A stretch of 58,601 nucleotides of DNA, taken from assembly GCA_937776645.1 (NCBI GenBank), contig CALMRI010000011.1, positions 1-58,601 on the forward strand, given 5' to 3'. The notes beneath the pieces are model-generated. The model did no database searches. It worked only from the letters and a program-made list of their open reading frames with translations, and had not been told where the DNA came from. Numbering within the stretch: the first letter of the stretch is position 1; each line of letters starts with the position of its first letter. Below are positions 19,479 to 30,743 of this stretch, piece after piece. The DNA is from an uncultured Alphaproteobacteria bacterium (GTDB taxonomy: Bacteria; Pseudomonadota; Alphaproteobacteria; Thalassobaculales; Thalassobaculaceae). A program made the position numbers and the translations under genes.

Positions 19479-21563
19479 ATGCCGAAGCTGACGGTTGACG
19501 GGATCGAGGTTGATGTTCCGCCGGGCTCCACGGTGCTGCAAGCATGCGAGGCGGCTGGCGCAGAGATTCCCCGGTTCTGCTATCACGAGCGGCTGTCGAT
19601 CGCCGGTAATTGCCGGATGTGCCTAGTCGAGGTGAAGCCCGGACCGCCGAAACCTCAGGCGAGCTGCGCGCTGCCGGCGGCGGACAACCAGGAAGTCTTT
19701 ACCGACAGTGAGATGGTCAAGAAGGCCCGCCATGGCGTCATGGAGTTCCTGCTGATCAACCATCCGCTCGATTGCCCGATTTGCGATCAGGGCGGCGAGT
19801 GCGACCTGCAGGACCAGGCCATGGGCTATGGTCATCACTCCAGCCGCTATACCGAGAACAAGCGCGCTGTCGAAGACAAGCATATGGGGCCGCTGATCCA
19901 GACGATCATGACCCGGTGCATTCACTGCACGCGTTGTGTCCGGTTCTCGACCGAGGTCGCCGGTGTGACCGAGATGGGGTTGCTGGGGCGCGGCGAGACC
20001 GCGGAAATCACTACCTATCTTGAAAAAGCGTTGGCTTCGGAATTATCCGGCAACGTGATCGATCTTTGTCCGGTCGGTGCGCTCACCTCCAAGCCTTATG
20101 CCTTCGTTTCGCGTCCCTGGGAGCTGAAGAAAACTGAGACCATCGATGTGATGGACGCGGTTGGCTCAAACATTAGGGTTGATACGCGCGGCTCAGAGGT
20201 GCTGCGGGTGCTGCCCCGGTTGCATGACGATGTGAACGAGGAATGGATCTCCGATAAGGCTAGGTTCGCCTGTGACGGGCTGAAACGCCAACGCCTTGAC
20301 CGACCTTATCTGCGCCGTGACGGCAAGTTAGTTCCGGTCAGTTGGCCCGAGGCGTTTTCTACGGTTGCCGAACAGATGAAGGCGCTATCAGGTGAGGCCA
20401 TGGCTGCGATCGCCGGTGATCTGTGCGACGCCGAGTCGATGTTCGCGTTGAAGCAGCTGATGACTTCGGTTGGATCTGCCAATATCGATTGTCGCCAAGA
20501 CGGCGCGAAACTCGATGCGTCGGTTCGCGCTAGCTATTTGTTCAATGCCAGTATTGCCGGGGTTGAGGATGCAGACGCGATTCTCCTGGTCGGCACCAAT
20601 CCACGCTGGGAAGCGCCGGTATTAAATGCCCGCATTCGCAAGCGCTGGCTTGAGGGTGGTTTGACGGTCGCCATGGTGGGGACACCGGCGGATCTTACCT
20701 ATAAGGTCGAGACCCTGGGGGCCGGTGCGCAGACCCTGCGCGAGATCGCTGACGGTAGCCATAGCTTCGCCGAGGTGCTGAAGTCCGCCAAGAAGCCGAT
20801 GGTGATCCTCGGCATGGGCGCCTTGGTGCGTGAGGACGGGGCTGCGGTCCTGGCCATGGCCCGTTCGATCGCAGAGGGCTGTGGAATGATCCAAGAGGCG
20901 AGCGAAGACAGCGACGCCTGGAACGGCTTCAGCGTTCTGCATACCGCCGCCAGCCGGGTTGCTGGCCTCGACATGGGATTCGTGCCCGGTGCGGAGGGTA
21001 AGGGCGTCGCCGGTATCGTCGCCGGCGCCGGCTCGGGCGAGATCAAGTTCGTGTATCTGCTCGGCGCCGATGAGATCGACATGTCCGGGCTGGGTAAGGC
21101 CTTCGTCGTCTATCAGGGGCACCACGGCGATGCCGGCGCACACCGGGCCGACGTGGTCCTGCCAGGGGCCGCCTATACTGAGAAGGACGGAATTTACGTC
21201 AATACCGAGGGGCGGGCACAGTTAGCGCTGCAGGCATCCTTCCCGCCCGGTGAGGCGCGGGAGGATTGGAAGGTCTTGAGGGCGCTTTCGGAGGCGGTTG
21301 GCAAGGCCTTGGCTTATGACTCGGCTACGGCCCTGCGCACGGCCCTGGTCGCGGCGCATGGCAGCTTCGGCGCCATCGATCAGGTGGAGCCGGCGAGTTG
21401 GGGGGCGTTTGGCACGGCCGGAGAGACCTCCGATGCGCCATTTGGCCAGGTTATCGAAAATTTTTACATGACGGATTCGATAAGCCGGTGCTCTGCGGTG
21501 ATGGCCGAGTGCACCGAGACCTTCGTCACGGCGAAAGCCGAGCGGACGGGGACGGAGGAATGA
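19479..21563 (+). CDS. nuoG: NADH-quinone oxidoreductase subunit G
   Basis: 75 kDa-type subunit with the electron wire of the peripheral arm. Start ATG 19479 ([20 protein letters not shown]), 694 residues. The ferredoxin-like domain has [20 protein letters not shown] for the [2Fe-2S] cluster; the His-Cys cluster motif [18 protein letters not shown] is near residue 100 and [10 protein letters not shown] near 147. The remainder is a molybdopterin-oxidoreductase-like fold without that cofactor. It is intact over its full length, in contrast to nuoL and nuoM downstream. Confidence 0.97.
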   Translation: MPKLTVDGIEVDVPPGSTVLQACEAAGAEIPRFCYHERLSIAGNCRMCLVEVKPGPPKPQASCALPAADNQEVFTDSEMVKKARHGVMEFLLINHPLDCPICDQGGECDLQDQAMGYGHHSSRYTENKRAVEDKHMGPLIQTIMTRCIHCTRCVRFSTEVAGVTEMGLLGRGETAEITTYLEKALASELSGNVIDLCPVGALTSKPYAFVSRPWELKKTETIDVMDAVGSNIRVDTRGSEVLRVLPRLHDDVNEEWISDKARFACDGLKRQRLDRPYLRRDGKLVPVSWPEAFSTVAEQMKALSGEAMAAIAGDLCDAESMFALKQLMTSVGSANIDCRQDGAKLDASVRASYLFNASIAGVEDADAILLVGTNPRWEAPVLNARIRKRWLEGGLTVAMVGTPADLTYKVETLGAGAQTLREIADGSHSFAEVLKSAKKPMVILGMGALVREDGAAVLAMARSIAEGCGMIQEASEDSDAWNGFSVLHTAASRVAGLDMGFVPGAEGKGVAGIVAGAGSGEIKFVYLLGADEIDMSGLGKAFVVYQGHHGDAGAHRADVVLPGAAYTEKDGIYVNTEGRAQLALQASFPPGEAREDWKVLRALSEAVGKALAYDSATALRTALVAAHGSFGAIDQVEPASWGAFGTAGETSDAPFGQVIENFYMTDSISRCSAVMAECTETFVTAKAERTGTEE

Positions 21564-21597
21564 CGCTGGGGCCGGTCGCGATGGAGCAGGTGGGACG

Positions 21598-22620
21598 ATG
21601 AATATGTTCCTGAACGACTATGTGCTACCGACGGCGATCATCGTCGCGCAGATTCTGGCGATTGTGGTGCCGTTGTTGGTCTCGGTCGCATATCTGACCT
21701 ATTTCGAGCGCAAGGTCATCGCCAGCATGCAACTGCGCAAGGGACCGAATGTGGTCGGGCCGTTTGGCCTGCTGCAACCGCTTGCCGACGGAGCCAAGTT
21801 GTTCGTCAAGGAAACCATCCTGCCGGCCGGTTCGAACAAGCTTTTGTTCATCATGGCGCCGATGCTGATTTTTGTCCTCAGCCTGATTGCCTGGGCGGTG
21901 ATCCCGTTTGGGGACGGCCTGGTGCTGGCGGATATCAATGTTGGTTTGCTGTACTTCTTCGCCATCTCCTCGCTTGGCGTCTATGGCGTGATCATGGCGG
22001 GTTGGGCGTCGAATTCGAAATACGCCTTTCTCGGCGCCCTACGGTCGGCGGCGCAAATGGTGTCCTACGAAGTGTCGATCGGCTTTGTGGTGATCACCGT
22101 GGTCTTGTGCGCCGGTTCGCTCAACCTGTCGGACATCGTCGAGGCGCAGCGCACCGTGTGGTTCGCGATCCCATTGCTGCCGATGTTCGTGATCTTCTTT
22201 ATCTCGGCGTTGGCCGAGACCAACCGGGCGCCCTTCGACCTACCCGAGGGCGAGTCGGAACTCGTAGCGGGCTATTTCGTCGAATATTCGTCGATGACCT
22301 TCGCGCTCTTCTTCCTTGGTGAATACGCCAACATGATCCTGATGAGCGCGATGACCGTGGTGTTGTTCATGGGGGGCTGGCTGCCGATCTTCGACATCGC
22401 GCCGTTCAACTGGATCCCCGGTCCGATTTGGTTTTTCGCCAAGATATCGTTCGTTCTGTTTTGCTTCCTCTGGGTGCGGGCGACCTTCCCGCGGTATCGC
22501 TATGACCAGTTGATGCGGCTGGGATGGAAGGTTTTTCTGCCCTTGTCGCTGCTGTGGGTTGCGGTGACGGCGGGTGTGTTGGTTTCCTTCGGTTGGTTGC
22601 CGAACCAGGTCGCCGGTTAA
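21598..22620 (+). CDS. nuoH: NADH-quinone oxidoreductase subunit H
   Basis: Membrane subunit that completes the quinone chamber. 340 residues, about eight membrane spans. Family motifs are [20 protein letters not shown] near residue 37, [14 protein letters not shown] near 59, [20 protein letters not shown] near 204 and [20 protein letters not shown] near 224. It starts 34 bases after the nuoG stop. Complete. Confidence 0.97.
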   Translation: MNMFLNDYVLPTAIIVAQILAIVVPLLVSVAYLTYFERKVIASMQLRKGPNVVGPFGLLQPLADGAKLFVKETILPAGSNKLLFIMAPMLIFVLSLIAWAVIPFGDGLVLADINVGLLYFFAISSLGVYGVIMAGWASNSKYAFLGALRSAAQMVSYEVSIGFVVITVVLCAGSLNLSDIVEAQRTVWFAIPLLPMFVIFFISALAETNRAPFDLPEGESELVAGYFVEYSSMTFALFFLGEYANMILMSAMTVVLFMGGWLPIFDIAPFNWIPGPIWFFAKISFVLFCFLWVRATFPRYRYDQLMRLGWKVFLPLSLLWVAVTAGVLVSFGWLPNQVAG

Positions 22621-22639
22621 ACGGGATGAGAGGCAAGCC

Positions 22640-23125
22640 ATGAGTTTGATGCAAAGCGGCAAGGCCTTGCTCCTGTCGGAGCTGGTATCCGGCATGTACC
22701 TAACCTTGAAGTATTTCTTCAAACCCAAGGTCACGATCAACTACCCGTTTGAAAAGGGGCCGCTTAGCCCACGGTTCCGCGGCGAACACGCGCTGCGTCG
22801 CTATCCCAACGGCGAGGAGCGCTGCATTGCCTGCAAGCTGTGCGAGGCGATCTGTCCGGCGCAGGCGATTACCATCGAAGCCGAGCCCAGGGCCGATGGC
22901 AGCCGGCGCACCACGCGCTATGACATCGACATGACGAAATGCATCTATTGCGGTTTCTGTCAGGAAGCCTGCCCGGTCGACGCGATCGTCGAGGGGCCGA
23001 ACTTTGAGTTTGCGACAGAGACCCGCGAGGAACTTTTCTACAATAAAGACAAACTGTTGGCGAACGGGGATCGCTGGGAGACGGAGATCTCCCAGAACCT
23101 GGCGGCTGACGCACCGTATCGTTGA
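22640..23125 (+). CDS. nuoI: NADH-quinone oxidoreductase subunit I
   Basis: Ferredoxin-type subunit with two [4Fe-4S] clusters (N6a, N6b) that pass electrons to NuoB. 161 residues from ATG 22640; an amphipathic N-terminal region binds the membrane arm. Cluster motifs [12 protein letters not shown] (near residue 59) and [12 protein letters not shown] (near 98) are complete. [18 protein letters not shown] is the usual lead-in. A 123-base gap without a gene follows before nuoJ. Confidence 0.97.
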   Translation: MSLMQSGKALLLSELVSGMYLTLKYFFKPKVTINYPFEKGPLSPRFRGEHALRRYPNGEERCIACKLCEAICPAQAITIEAEPRADGSRRTTRYDIDMTKCIYCGFCQEACPVDAIVEGPNFEFATETREELFYNKDKLLANGDRWETEISQNLAADAPYR

Positions 23126-23248
23126 TCGAAGCAAGCACGAGGGTTCGGTGATGCGATTAACCAACCCCGGTAATCGTTCGATAAGAAAGCAAGGTTGCGT
23201 AATGCCGAGCATGTCACAGATGAAACAACGATCGCAGAGGGGCAGGTC

Positions 23249-23863
23249 ATGATCATCCAGGCGCTTGCGTTCTATGCCTTCGCCTTCGTCGCCATCGCGG
23301 CGGGTGTGATGGTTGTTGCCTCGCGCAACCCGGTGCATTCGGTGTTGTTCCTGATCCTGGCTTTCTTCAACGCCTCCGGCCTGTTCGTGCTGATCGGGGC
23401 TGAGTTCATCGCGATGATTTTGATCGTCGTCTATGTTGGCGCGGTGGCGGTGTTGTTCCTGTTCGTGGTGATGATGCTGGATATCAACTTCGTCGAGCTA
23501 CGTCAGGGCTTCATGGATTACCTGCCGGTCGGGGCGCTGATTGGGTTTATTTTGTTGGCCGAGCTTGCGTTTGTGGTTGGCGCGTGGGTGGTGTCCGACG
23601 ATGCATCCCTGGTCAAGGCGGCGTCTGCTCCGGTGGCGGCCGAGATATCCAATACACGGGCGTTGGGGATGATCCTGTACACTCGCTATGTTTATCTGTT
23701 TCAGGCGGCCGGCGTGATTCTGCTGATCGCCATGATTGGGGCGATTGTGTTGACCTTGCGGAGCCGCGAAGGCGTAAAGCGTCAGCGTATCGCCGACCAG
23801 GTTGCACGAAACCGCGAGGAAACAGTCGAGATCGTTAAAGTACAATCGGGCGAGGGGGTCTGA
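23249..23863 (+). CDS. nuoJ: NADH-quinone oxidoreductase subunit J
   Basis: Membrane subunit with five predicted spans. 204 residues from ATG 23249; the preceding GGGGCAGG can serve as ribosome site. Conserved segments are [20 protein letters not shown] near residue 25 and the span-3 motif [20 protein letters not shown] near 63, whose pi-bulge glycine is present. It ends two bases before nuoK. Confidence 0.96.
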   Translation: MIIQALAFYAFAFVAIAAGVMVVASRNPVHSVLFLILAFFNASGLFVLIGAEFIAMILIVVYVGAVAVLFLFVVMMLDINFVELRQGFMDYLPVGALIGFILLAELAFVVGAWVVSDDASLVKAASAPVAAEISNTRALGMILYTRYVYLFQAAGVILLIAMIGAIVLTLRSREGVKRQRIADQVARNREETVEIVKVQSGEGV

Positions 23864-23865
23864 CC

Positions 23866-24177
23866 ATGTGGGAAATCGGCCTCGCGCATTATCTGACGGT
23901 TGCGGCGATCCTGTTTACCTTGGGGATTTTCGGCATCTTCCTGAATCGGAAGAACGTCATCATCATCCTCATGTCGATCGAGCTGATGCTGTTGGCGGTC
24001 AACATTAATTTGGTGTCGTTCTCGGCTTTTCTCGGCGATCTGGCCGGCCAGGTGTTCGCGCTGTTCGTGCTGACCGTGGCGGCGGCCGAGGCGGCGATCG
24101 GTCTTGCCATCCTGGTCGTCTATTTCCGTAACCGCGGCTCTATCGCGGTCGAAGACATCAACCTGATGAAAGGGTGA
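23866..24177 (+). CDS. nuoK: NADH-quinone oxidoreductase subunit K
   Basis: Three-span antiporter-like subunit (MrpC type) in the proton channel. 103 residues. The two membrane glutamates expected in proton transfer are present in [15 protein letters not shown] near residue 35 and [20 protein letters not shown] near 70. The start follows the nuoJ stop directly. This is the last unbroken nuo gene. Confidence 0.97.
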   Translation: MWEIGLAHYLTVAAILFTLGIFGIFLNRKNVIIILMSIELMLLAVNINLVSFSAFLGDLAGQVFALFVLTVAAAEAAIGLAILVVYFRNRGSIAVEDINLMKG

Positions 24178-24184
24178 GGCGGTG

Positions 24185-26110
24185 ATGTATACAGCCATCG
24201 TCTTCCTGCCGCTCCTGGGCGCAATCGTCGCCGGTCTTTGGAGGGCGTCTGCTCGGCGATCGGGGCTCACATATCGTCACCTGCGGGGCGATGGGGCTCT
24301 CGTGCGTCTTCGGGCTAGTCGCCTTTTACGACGTGGCGATCCAGCACGACCCGACCACGATTAATCTGTTCACCTGGATTCATCCGGACGCTCGACGCGG
24401 CGTGGGCGCTGAAATTCGATACCCTGACCGCGGTGATGGTGATCGTCGTGACCGTGGTTTCGACCATGGTGCATGTCTATTCGATCGGCTACATGAGCCA
24501 CGACCCACACAATCCTCGGTTCTTCGCCTATCTGTCGCTGTTCACTTTCGCCATGCTGATGCTGGTGACGGCGGACAATTTGGTGCAGATGTTCATGGGC
24601 TGGGAGGGGGTCGGTCTGGCCTCTTATCTGTTGATCGGCTTCTGGTATCACAAGCCCGAGGCAAACGCGGCGGCGATCAAGGCGTTTCTGGTCAACCGGG
24701 TTGGTGATTTTGGCTTTGCGCTGGGGATCTTTGGCACTTATTTGTTGTTCGACACGGTGGTTCTGGACGAGATCTTTCCGGCGGTCCAGGAAGGCCGGGT
24801 CGGAGATCACTTTCCTTTGGTTCAGCGCCGATGCGCTGACCGTGCTGACCATGTTGCTGTTCATCGGCGCCATGGGCAAGTCGGCGCAGCTTGGGCTGCA
24901 CACCTGGCTGCCGGACGCGATGGAGGGACCGACCCCGGTCTCCGCCCTGATCCACGCCGCGACCATGGTGACGGCCGGTGTGTTCATGGTGGCGCGGCTG
25001 TCGCCGATGATGGAATACGCGCCGATACGCTTGATGGTAGTGACCATTGTCGGCGCCTCGACCGCGTTCTTCGCGGCAACGGTCGGGCTTTGTCAGAACG
25101 ACATCAAGCGGGTCATCGCCTATTCGACCTGCTCCAGCTTGGCTACATGTTCTTCGCCTGCGGTGTATCGGCCTATTCGGCGGGAATTTTCCATCTTTTG
25201 ACCCATGCCTTCTTCAAGGCGCTGCTGTTCCTTGGCGCGGGATCGGTGATCCATGCCATGTCCGATGAGCAGGACATGCGCAATATGGGCGGGCTGCGCA
25301 CGCGAATCCCGCTGACCTTCTGGCTGATGGTCATCGGCACCCTGGCGCTGACCGGGTTTCCGTTCCTCGCTGGCTACTATTCCAAGGACCTGATTTTCGA
25401 ATCGGCCTTTGCCGCGCCATACTGGGGTGGGAAATTACGCCTTTTGGATTGGCATCATCGCCGCCGGCATGACTGCCTTCTATAGCTGGCGTCTGATCTT
25501 CCTGACCTTCTTTGGGACTAGTCGCGCGCTCGAAGGAAGTGCAGGACCATATTCACGAGTCGCCGCTGGTGATGACCATCCCGTTGATGGTGCTGGCGGC
25601 GGCGCCTTGGTTGCCGGCTAAGCTTGGCTTTGATGCATTCGGTGGCGAGTCGATGGCTGATTTCTGGGGTGGCTCATTCTGGTTCTGGACGGCAACAACA
25701 CTATTGAGGCGGCGCATCATGTGCCGGTTTGGGTGAATGCGTTGCCGACGGTAATGTTCGTGCTGGGCACCGGCGGGGCCTGGTATTGCTATATCATCGG
25801 CCCGAGGTTCCCGGAATGATCGTCGGCTATTATGGCGAGATTTACCGATTCCTGTTGAACAAATGGTACTTCGACGAGTTGTATGACTGGCTCTTCGTGC
25901 GCCCGGCGATGAAGCTTGGGCGGGTGCTTTGGAAGGGTGGCGACGGCGCGATCATCGATGGCTTCGGCCCGGACGGTATTGCTGCGCTAACTCGGCTCTT
26001 GCCGGCCGGGCGGGCCGTTGCAGAGCGGATACGTCTACCACTACGCTTTCGCGATGATGATCGGCGTGGTCGCCATCGTATCCTGGTACTTGCTGACGCA
26101 CGGGGGCTGA
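24185..26110 (+). pseudogene. nuoL: NADH-quinone oxidoreductase subunit L, broken by about nine indels
   Basis: Antiporter-like proton-pumping subunit of complex I, here not readable as one frame. Starting at ATG 24185 (MYTAIVFLPLLGAIVAG), frame slips are needed near 24240, 24385, 24796, 25135, 25418, 25528, 25683, 25812 and 26014 before the end LTHGG at TGA 26108-26110. Between slips the protein is well kept: [88 protein letters not shown]. Slips near 25135, 25683 and 25812 look like loss of one base from a C or G run. Conserved sequence on both sides of every slip favours sequence error over true loss; if real, complex I would be dead. Confidence 0.85.
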
Positions 26111-26114
26111 GCAT

Positions 26115-27623
26115 ATGGAGCGATTGGCCCCTGCTGTCCTTGTGACGTTCCTGCCCCTGGCGGGGCGTGGTGTTCATTCTGTTCATCCGTGGCGACGAGG
26201 CGACGGTGGCGCGCAACGCCCGCTATATCGCCCTGTGGACGTCGCTGTCGACCTTCCTGCTCTCGCTGCTGCTTTGGGTGAATTTCGATCCGACCACCGC
26301 CGATTTCCAATGGTCGAGAAGGCCGAGTGGATCCCGGGCGCGATATCAACTACCACATGGGCATTGACGGCATTTCGCTGTTCTTCGTGCTGCTGTCGAC
26401 CTTCTTGACGCCGATCTGCATTCTGTCGAGTTGGGACGCGTTCAAGACCCGGGTGCGGGAATACATGATCGCCTTCCTGGTGCTGGAAACCATGATGGTC
26501 GGCATGTTCTGCGCGCTGGACCTATTGGTTTTCTACATCTTCTTCGAGGGTGTCCTGATCCCGATGTTCATGATCATCGGCGTCTGGGGCGGCGCGCGCC
26601 GGGTCTATGCGGCGTTCAAGTTCTTTCTCTACACCTTGCTCGGCTCGGTGCTGATGCTGGTCGCCATGCTGACCATGTATTTCACGCCGGCACCACCGAC
26701 ATTCCGACCCTGATGGCGTTCAAGTTTGCCGATATTGCAGCCTTGGCTGTGGCTAGCGTTTTTCGCCTCCTTCGCGGTCAAGGTGCCGATGTGGCCGGTC
26801 CATACCTGGTTGCCGGATGCCCATGTCGAGGCGCCGACGGCGGGGTCGGTGATCCTGGCCGGCGTGCTGCTGAAGATGGGCGGTTACGGGTTCCTGCGGT
26901 TCTCGATCCCGATGTTCCCGGAAGCCACCGAGATGTTTGCGCCCTTGATCTTCACGCTCAGCATTGTGGCGGTGATCTACACCTCTCTGGTGGCGCTTGG
27001 CCAGGAGGATCTGAAGAAACTGATCGCCTATTCATCGGTGGCGCATATGGGCTTCGTGACCCTCGGCATGTTCACCCTGAACGAGCAGGGGGTGCAGGGC
27101 TCGATCTTCCAGATGCTGAGCCACGGCATCGTTTCCGGCGCTTTGTTCCTATGTGTCGGGGTTATTTATGACCGTATGCATACCCGAGAAATCTCCGCCT
27201 ATGGCGGTTTGGTCAACCGGATGCCGCGCTATGCGCTTGGTATTCATGATCTTCACCATGGCCTCGGTTGGCCTGCCGGCGACCAGCGGGTTTGTTGGCG
27301 AATTCCTTGTCTTGATGGGCGTGTTCAAGGTCAGCACCTGGCTGGCGGCCCTGGCATCGACCGGGGTGATCCTCGGCGCCGCTTACATGCTGTATGTCTA
27401 TCGCCGGATTATCTTCGGGGTTTTGGACAAGGACAGCCTGAAGAACATTGTTGATCTATCGCCACGGGAGATCGTGGTGTTCGCACCTTTGGTCATTCTG
27501 GTGTTCTGGATGGGGATCTATCCCGCGTCATTCCTAGACATGATGGCGGTGTCGGTCGACAACCTGATTGCTAATTACAACGTCGCGCTGCTTGAAGGCG
27601 GCGTGACCGTCGCGACACGCTGA
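26115..27623 (+). pseudogene. nuoM: NADH-quinone oxidoreductase subunit M, broken by about eight indels
   Basis: Second antiporter-like subunit. Right after ATG 26115 an extra G hides the expected [17 protein letters not shown], and loss of one G near 26142 restores the frame. Further slips: extra C near 26166, lost T near 26310, lost G near 26342, lost G near 26685, extra A near 26734, extra G near 27240. They sum to zero, so the gene keeps its length. Between them the family sequence is intact: [93 protein letters not shown]. The mix of one-base gains and losses with no stop-making substitutions suggests errors in the sequence. Confidence 0.87.
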
Positions 27624-27640
27624 GCCCGGAGGCGCACGCA

Positions 27641-29097
27641 ATGGATCCCACCACAGTGCCCGTGATGGCGCCGGCGACGCCAGAGATCTTTCTGGTTTGC
27701 GCTGGGATGGCTTTGCTGATGGTCGGTGTATTCCGCAAGGGTGATCCGACCGGACTGGTTTCCTGGCTCGCGATCGCCAGCCTTATCGTCACCGGCGTCC
27801 TGGTGCTCATCTATGGTGGGGCTACGGATACGCCGGTCTTCTTCGGCATGTTCGTGACCTCGAAATTCGCACAGTTTGCCAAGATCTTGATCCTCATGGG
27901 ATCGGCGCTGTCGATCGTGCTTTCCAGCGACTATATGCGGCGCGAACAGGCCCAACGGTTCGAGTTTCCAGTGCTGATTGTCTATGCCACCGTAGGCATG
28001 ATGATGATGGTCTCGGCCAACGATCTAATCGGGCTTTATGTCGGTTTGGAGATGCAGAGCCTGGCGCTTTACGTGGTGGCGTCGATCCGTCGCGATACGC
28101 TACGTTCGACTGAGGCTGGATTGAAATATTTCGTCCTTGGCGCGCTGTCCTCGGGCATGTTGCTCTATGGTTGCTCGTTGATCTATGGGTTCGCAGGCAC
28201 GACGGACTTCTTGGGCCTCGCTGGAATTTTCAGCACCTTGAACGGTGACGTCCCGGTTGGCTTAGTGTTCGGTATGGTGTTCCTGATCGCCGGTTTGGCC
28301 TTCAAGGTCTCGGCGGTGCCGTTCCACATGTGGACGCCGGATGTTTATGAAGGCGCGCCGACGCCGGTGACGGCGTTGTTCGCCGTGGCGCCAAAGGTCG
28401 CGGCGATCTGTTTGTTCCTGCGGGTCATGGTCGGCCCGTTTGGCGAGTTGATCGAGCAGTGGCAGCAGATCATCGTGGTGATCTCAATCCTCTCGATGGG
28501 GCTTGGGGCTTTTGCAGCCTTAGTGCAGACCAACATCAAGCGACTGATGGCCTATAGCTCGATCGGTCATATGGGCTATGCGCTGGTTGGCGTGGCCGCC
28601 GGTAACGAGGCCGGGCCAGTGGTGTGCTGATCTATATGTCAGTTTATTTATTCATGAATGTTGGCACCTTTGCCTGCATCCTGGCGATGCGCCAGCAGGG
28701 CCGCCTTGTCGAGGGGATCAACGACCTCGCCGGTTTGTCGAAAAGCCATCCGATGATGGCGGTGGCGTTGCTAATCTTCATGTTCTCGATGGCCGGCATT
28801 CCGCCGCTCGCTGGGTTTTTCGGCAAATGGTTCGTCTTTCTTGCGGCGATCGATGCCGGACTTTATACCCTGGCCATCCTCGGCGTTATCGCCAGCGTGG
28901 TGAGCGCCTTCTACTATCTGCGGATCGTCAAAATTATGTATTTTGACGAGGCGAGTGAGCCGTTGGATAGTGCGGTGCCGACGGATCTGCGACTCGTGAT
29001 CTACGTGTCTACCGCGGTCACGCTGTTGTTTTTCGTGGTGCCCAGCCCAGTTGTCGAGGCGGCGGGCGCGGCGGCGGCGGCGTTGATGGGCGGGTGA
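27641..29097 (+). pseudogene. nuoN: NADH-quinone oxidoreductase subunit N, one frameshift
   Basis: Third antiporter-like subunit and last gene of the operon. From ATG 27641 the frame runs for 329 codons ([56 protein letters not shown]) and stops at 28628-28630. The next frame starts at about 28622 with [20 protein letters not shown] and continues to the family C-terminus, ending at TGA 29095-29097. One lost base near 28610-28622 explains it. Everything else, including the TM helix lysines and glutamate region, looks normal. As in nuoL and nuoM, sequence error is the simpler reading. Confidence 0.88.
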
Positions 29098-29133
29098 CCT
29101 GGCGTCGAAACGTAACCCAGACGAACCTTGCCA

Positions 29134-29946
29134 ATGATCAATTTGGTCGGTAACGGCGCTGGGCCGGGTTTGCTCCCGGATCGGGTGACCCTGGAAATCC
29201 ATGAGGTCTTGGACAGCACGAATTTGACGGCAAGGGAACGCGCCTTGGCTGGCGCTGAAACCTGGACAGTCGTTCAGGCGGCTGAACAGCGGGCGGGCCG
29301 TGGGCGCCGCGAGCGACAATGGACCTCGCCGCGCGGTAATCTTTACACCTCGACGATCTTGAGACCGCAAAATGGTCAGGAGGGTGGGCCACAGGGTGGA
29401 CCGCAAACCTGGGCGCAGTTGTCCTTCGTTGCGGCGCTGGCGGTGGCCGAGGCTGCGGCACAGGCAGTGCCAGGGACCGATATTCAATTGAAATGGCCGA
29501 ATGATGTATTGGCCGATGCACGTAAGCTCAGCGGTATCCTATTGGAGACGGTGGTCGCGACGGGCGGCGGCGGCGTGGTCATCGTCGGGGTCGGGATCAA
29601 CATTGCCTCATTTCCCGCACAAACCCGCTATGGTGCTACGTGTTTGGATCTCCTGGCCGGCCGGCCGATCACGGTGGAAGCAGTGCGGGCTCGTTATCTG
29701 ATGGCGCTGACGCACTGGTATGATATTTGGGCTGCGCAGGGTTTCTCCAAGATCCGTGCCGCTTGGTTGGAACGGGCTTTTGGCCTGGGCCGTGAGGTGG
29801 AAGTGGATGATGAAAACGGTCTGCTGCTGCAAGGACGCTTTACCGGGCTTGGCGAGGATGGGCGGATGCTGCTCGAACTACCGGATGGCGCGGTGCGGTT
29901 GATTGCCGCCGGCACTGTCGGGTTCGTTCAACGGACGGAGGCGTGA
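29134..29946 (+). CDS. birA: Biotin--[acetyl-CoA-carboxylase] ligase, class I
   Basis: Attaches biotin to the carrier domain of carboxylases by way of biotinyl-AMP. 270 residues from ATG 29134. The adenylate loop GRGRRERQWTSPRGNLY is near residue 55 and KWPNDVLADARKLSGILLET near 117; the C-terminal SH3-like domain (GREVEVDDENGLLLQGRFTG) is present. There is no N-terminal helix-turn-helix, so it is an enzyme only and not a repressor like the E. coli protein. It follows nuoN by 36 bases and overlaps coaX by one base (TGATG). Confidence 0.95.
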   Translation: MINLVGNGAGPGLLPDRVTLEIHEVLDSTNLTARERALAGAETWTVVQAAEQRAGRGRRERQWTSPRGNLYTSTILRPQNGQEGGPQGGPQTWAQLSFVAALAVAEAAAQAVPGTDIQLKWPNDVLADARKLSGILLETVVATGGGGVVIVGVGINIASFPAQTRYGATCLDLLAGRPITVEAVRARYLMALTHWYDIWAAQGFSKIRAAWLERAFGLGREVEVDDENGLLLQGRFTGLGEDGRMLLELPDGAVRLIAAGTVGFVQRTEA

Positions 29947-30743
29947 TGCTTCTCACGATTGATTGCGGTAATACCAATACTGGTTTTGCAATGTTCGAGG
30001 GGGAAACCTGCATCGGATCATGGCGAACCTCGACCAATACCGCCCGCACCGCCGATGAATACGGGGTATGGTTAACTCAATTGTTGGCTTTGATCGATCT
30101 GCCGTTGTCAAAAATCGACGATGTCATCATCGCCAATGTGGTGCCGGAGACCGCGTTCAATCTTAAAACTCTGTGCCGTCGACATTTTGGAATCGAGCCG
30201 ATGCTGGTTGGCGATCCAAAGGTTGAGCTTGGCATAGATATCCGGATCGATAACCCGCATGAGGTTGGCGCCGACCGGGTGGTGAATGCGATTGGCGCCC
30301 GCGCGGGCTATGACGGAGCGCTTATTGTGATCGATTTTGGCACCGCGACAACCTTCGACGTGATTGAAGCCGACGGCGGCTATGCTGGAGGCGTGATCGC
30401 ACCAGGCATCAATCTTTCGCTTGAGGCGCTGTACCGTGCGGCTGCCCAGCTACCTAGAATTGTTATTGAGCCACCCGTGCATAGCGAGGAAGGAAACGAA
30501 TCGATTCGAATCATCGGCAAGTCGACCAAAGACGCCATGCATGCCGGAATTTTCTGGGGCTATGTCGGGTTGATTGAGGGCATCGTCAGTCGGATCAAGG
30601 CAGAGTATGGCGCACCGATGTTCGTCGTCGCTACCGGCGGGCTGGCACCTATCTTTCTTTCCTCCACCGATGCGATCCAGCACGTGGACCCAGATATTAC
30701 CTTGAGAGGGTTGGTGTTGATCCACCAACGTAACAAAAAATGA
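29946..30743 (+). CDS. coaX: Type III pantothenate kinase
   Basis: First step of coenzyme A synthesis from pantothenate, in the acetate-kinase/Hsp70 fold. 265 residues from ATG 29946, which overlaps the birA stop. The phosphate loop TIDCGNTNTGFAMFEGE is at the N-terminus; NPHEVGADRVVNAIGA near residue 100, VIDFGTATTFDVIEADGGYA near 126 and GGVIAPGINLSLEAL near 145 are the family's substrate and monovalent-cation motifs. The stop overlaps the ATG of rnj (ATGA). Confidence 0.96.
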   Translation: MLLTIDCGNTNTGFAMFEGETCIGSWRTSTNTARTADEYGVWLTQLLALIDLPLSKIDDVIIANVVPETAFNLKTLCRRHFGIEPMLVGDPKVELGIDIRIDNPHEVGADRVVNAIGARAGYDGALIVIDFGTATTFDVIEADGGYAGGVIAPGINLSLEALYRAAAQLPRIVIEPPVHSEEGNESIRIIGKSTKDAMHAGIFWGYVGLIEGIVSRIKAEYGAPMFVVATGGLAPIFLSSTDAIQHVDPDITLRGLVLIHQRNKK

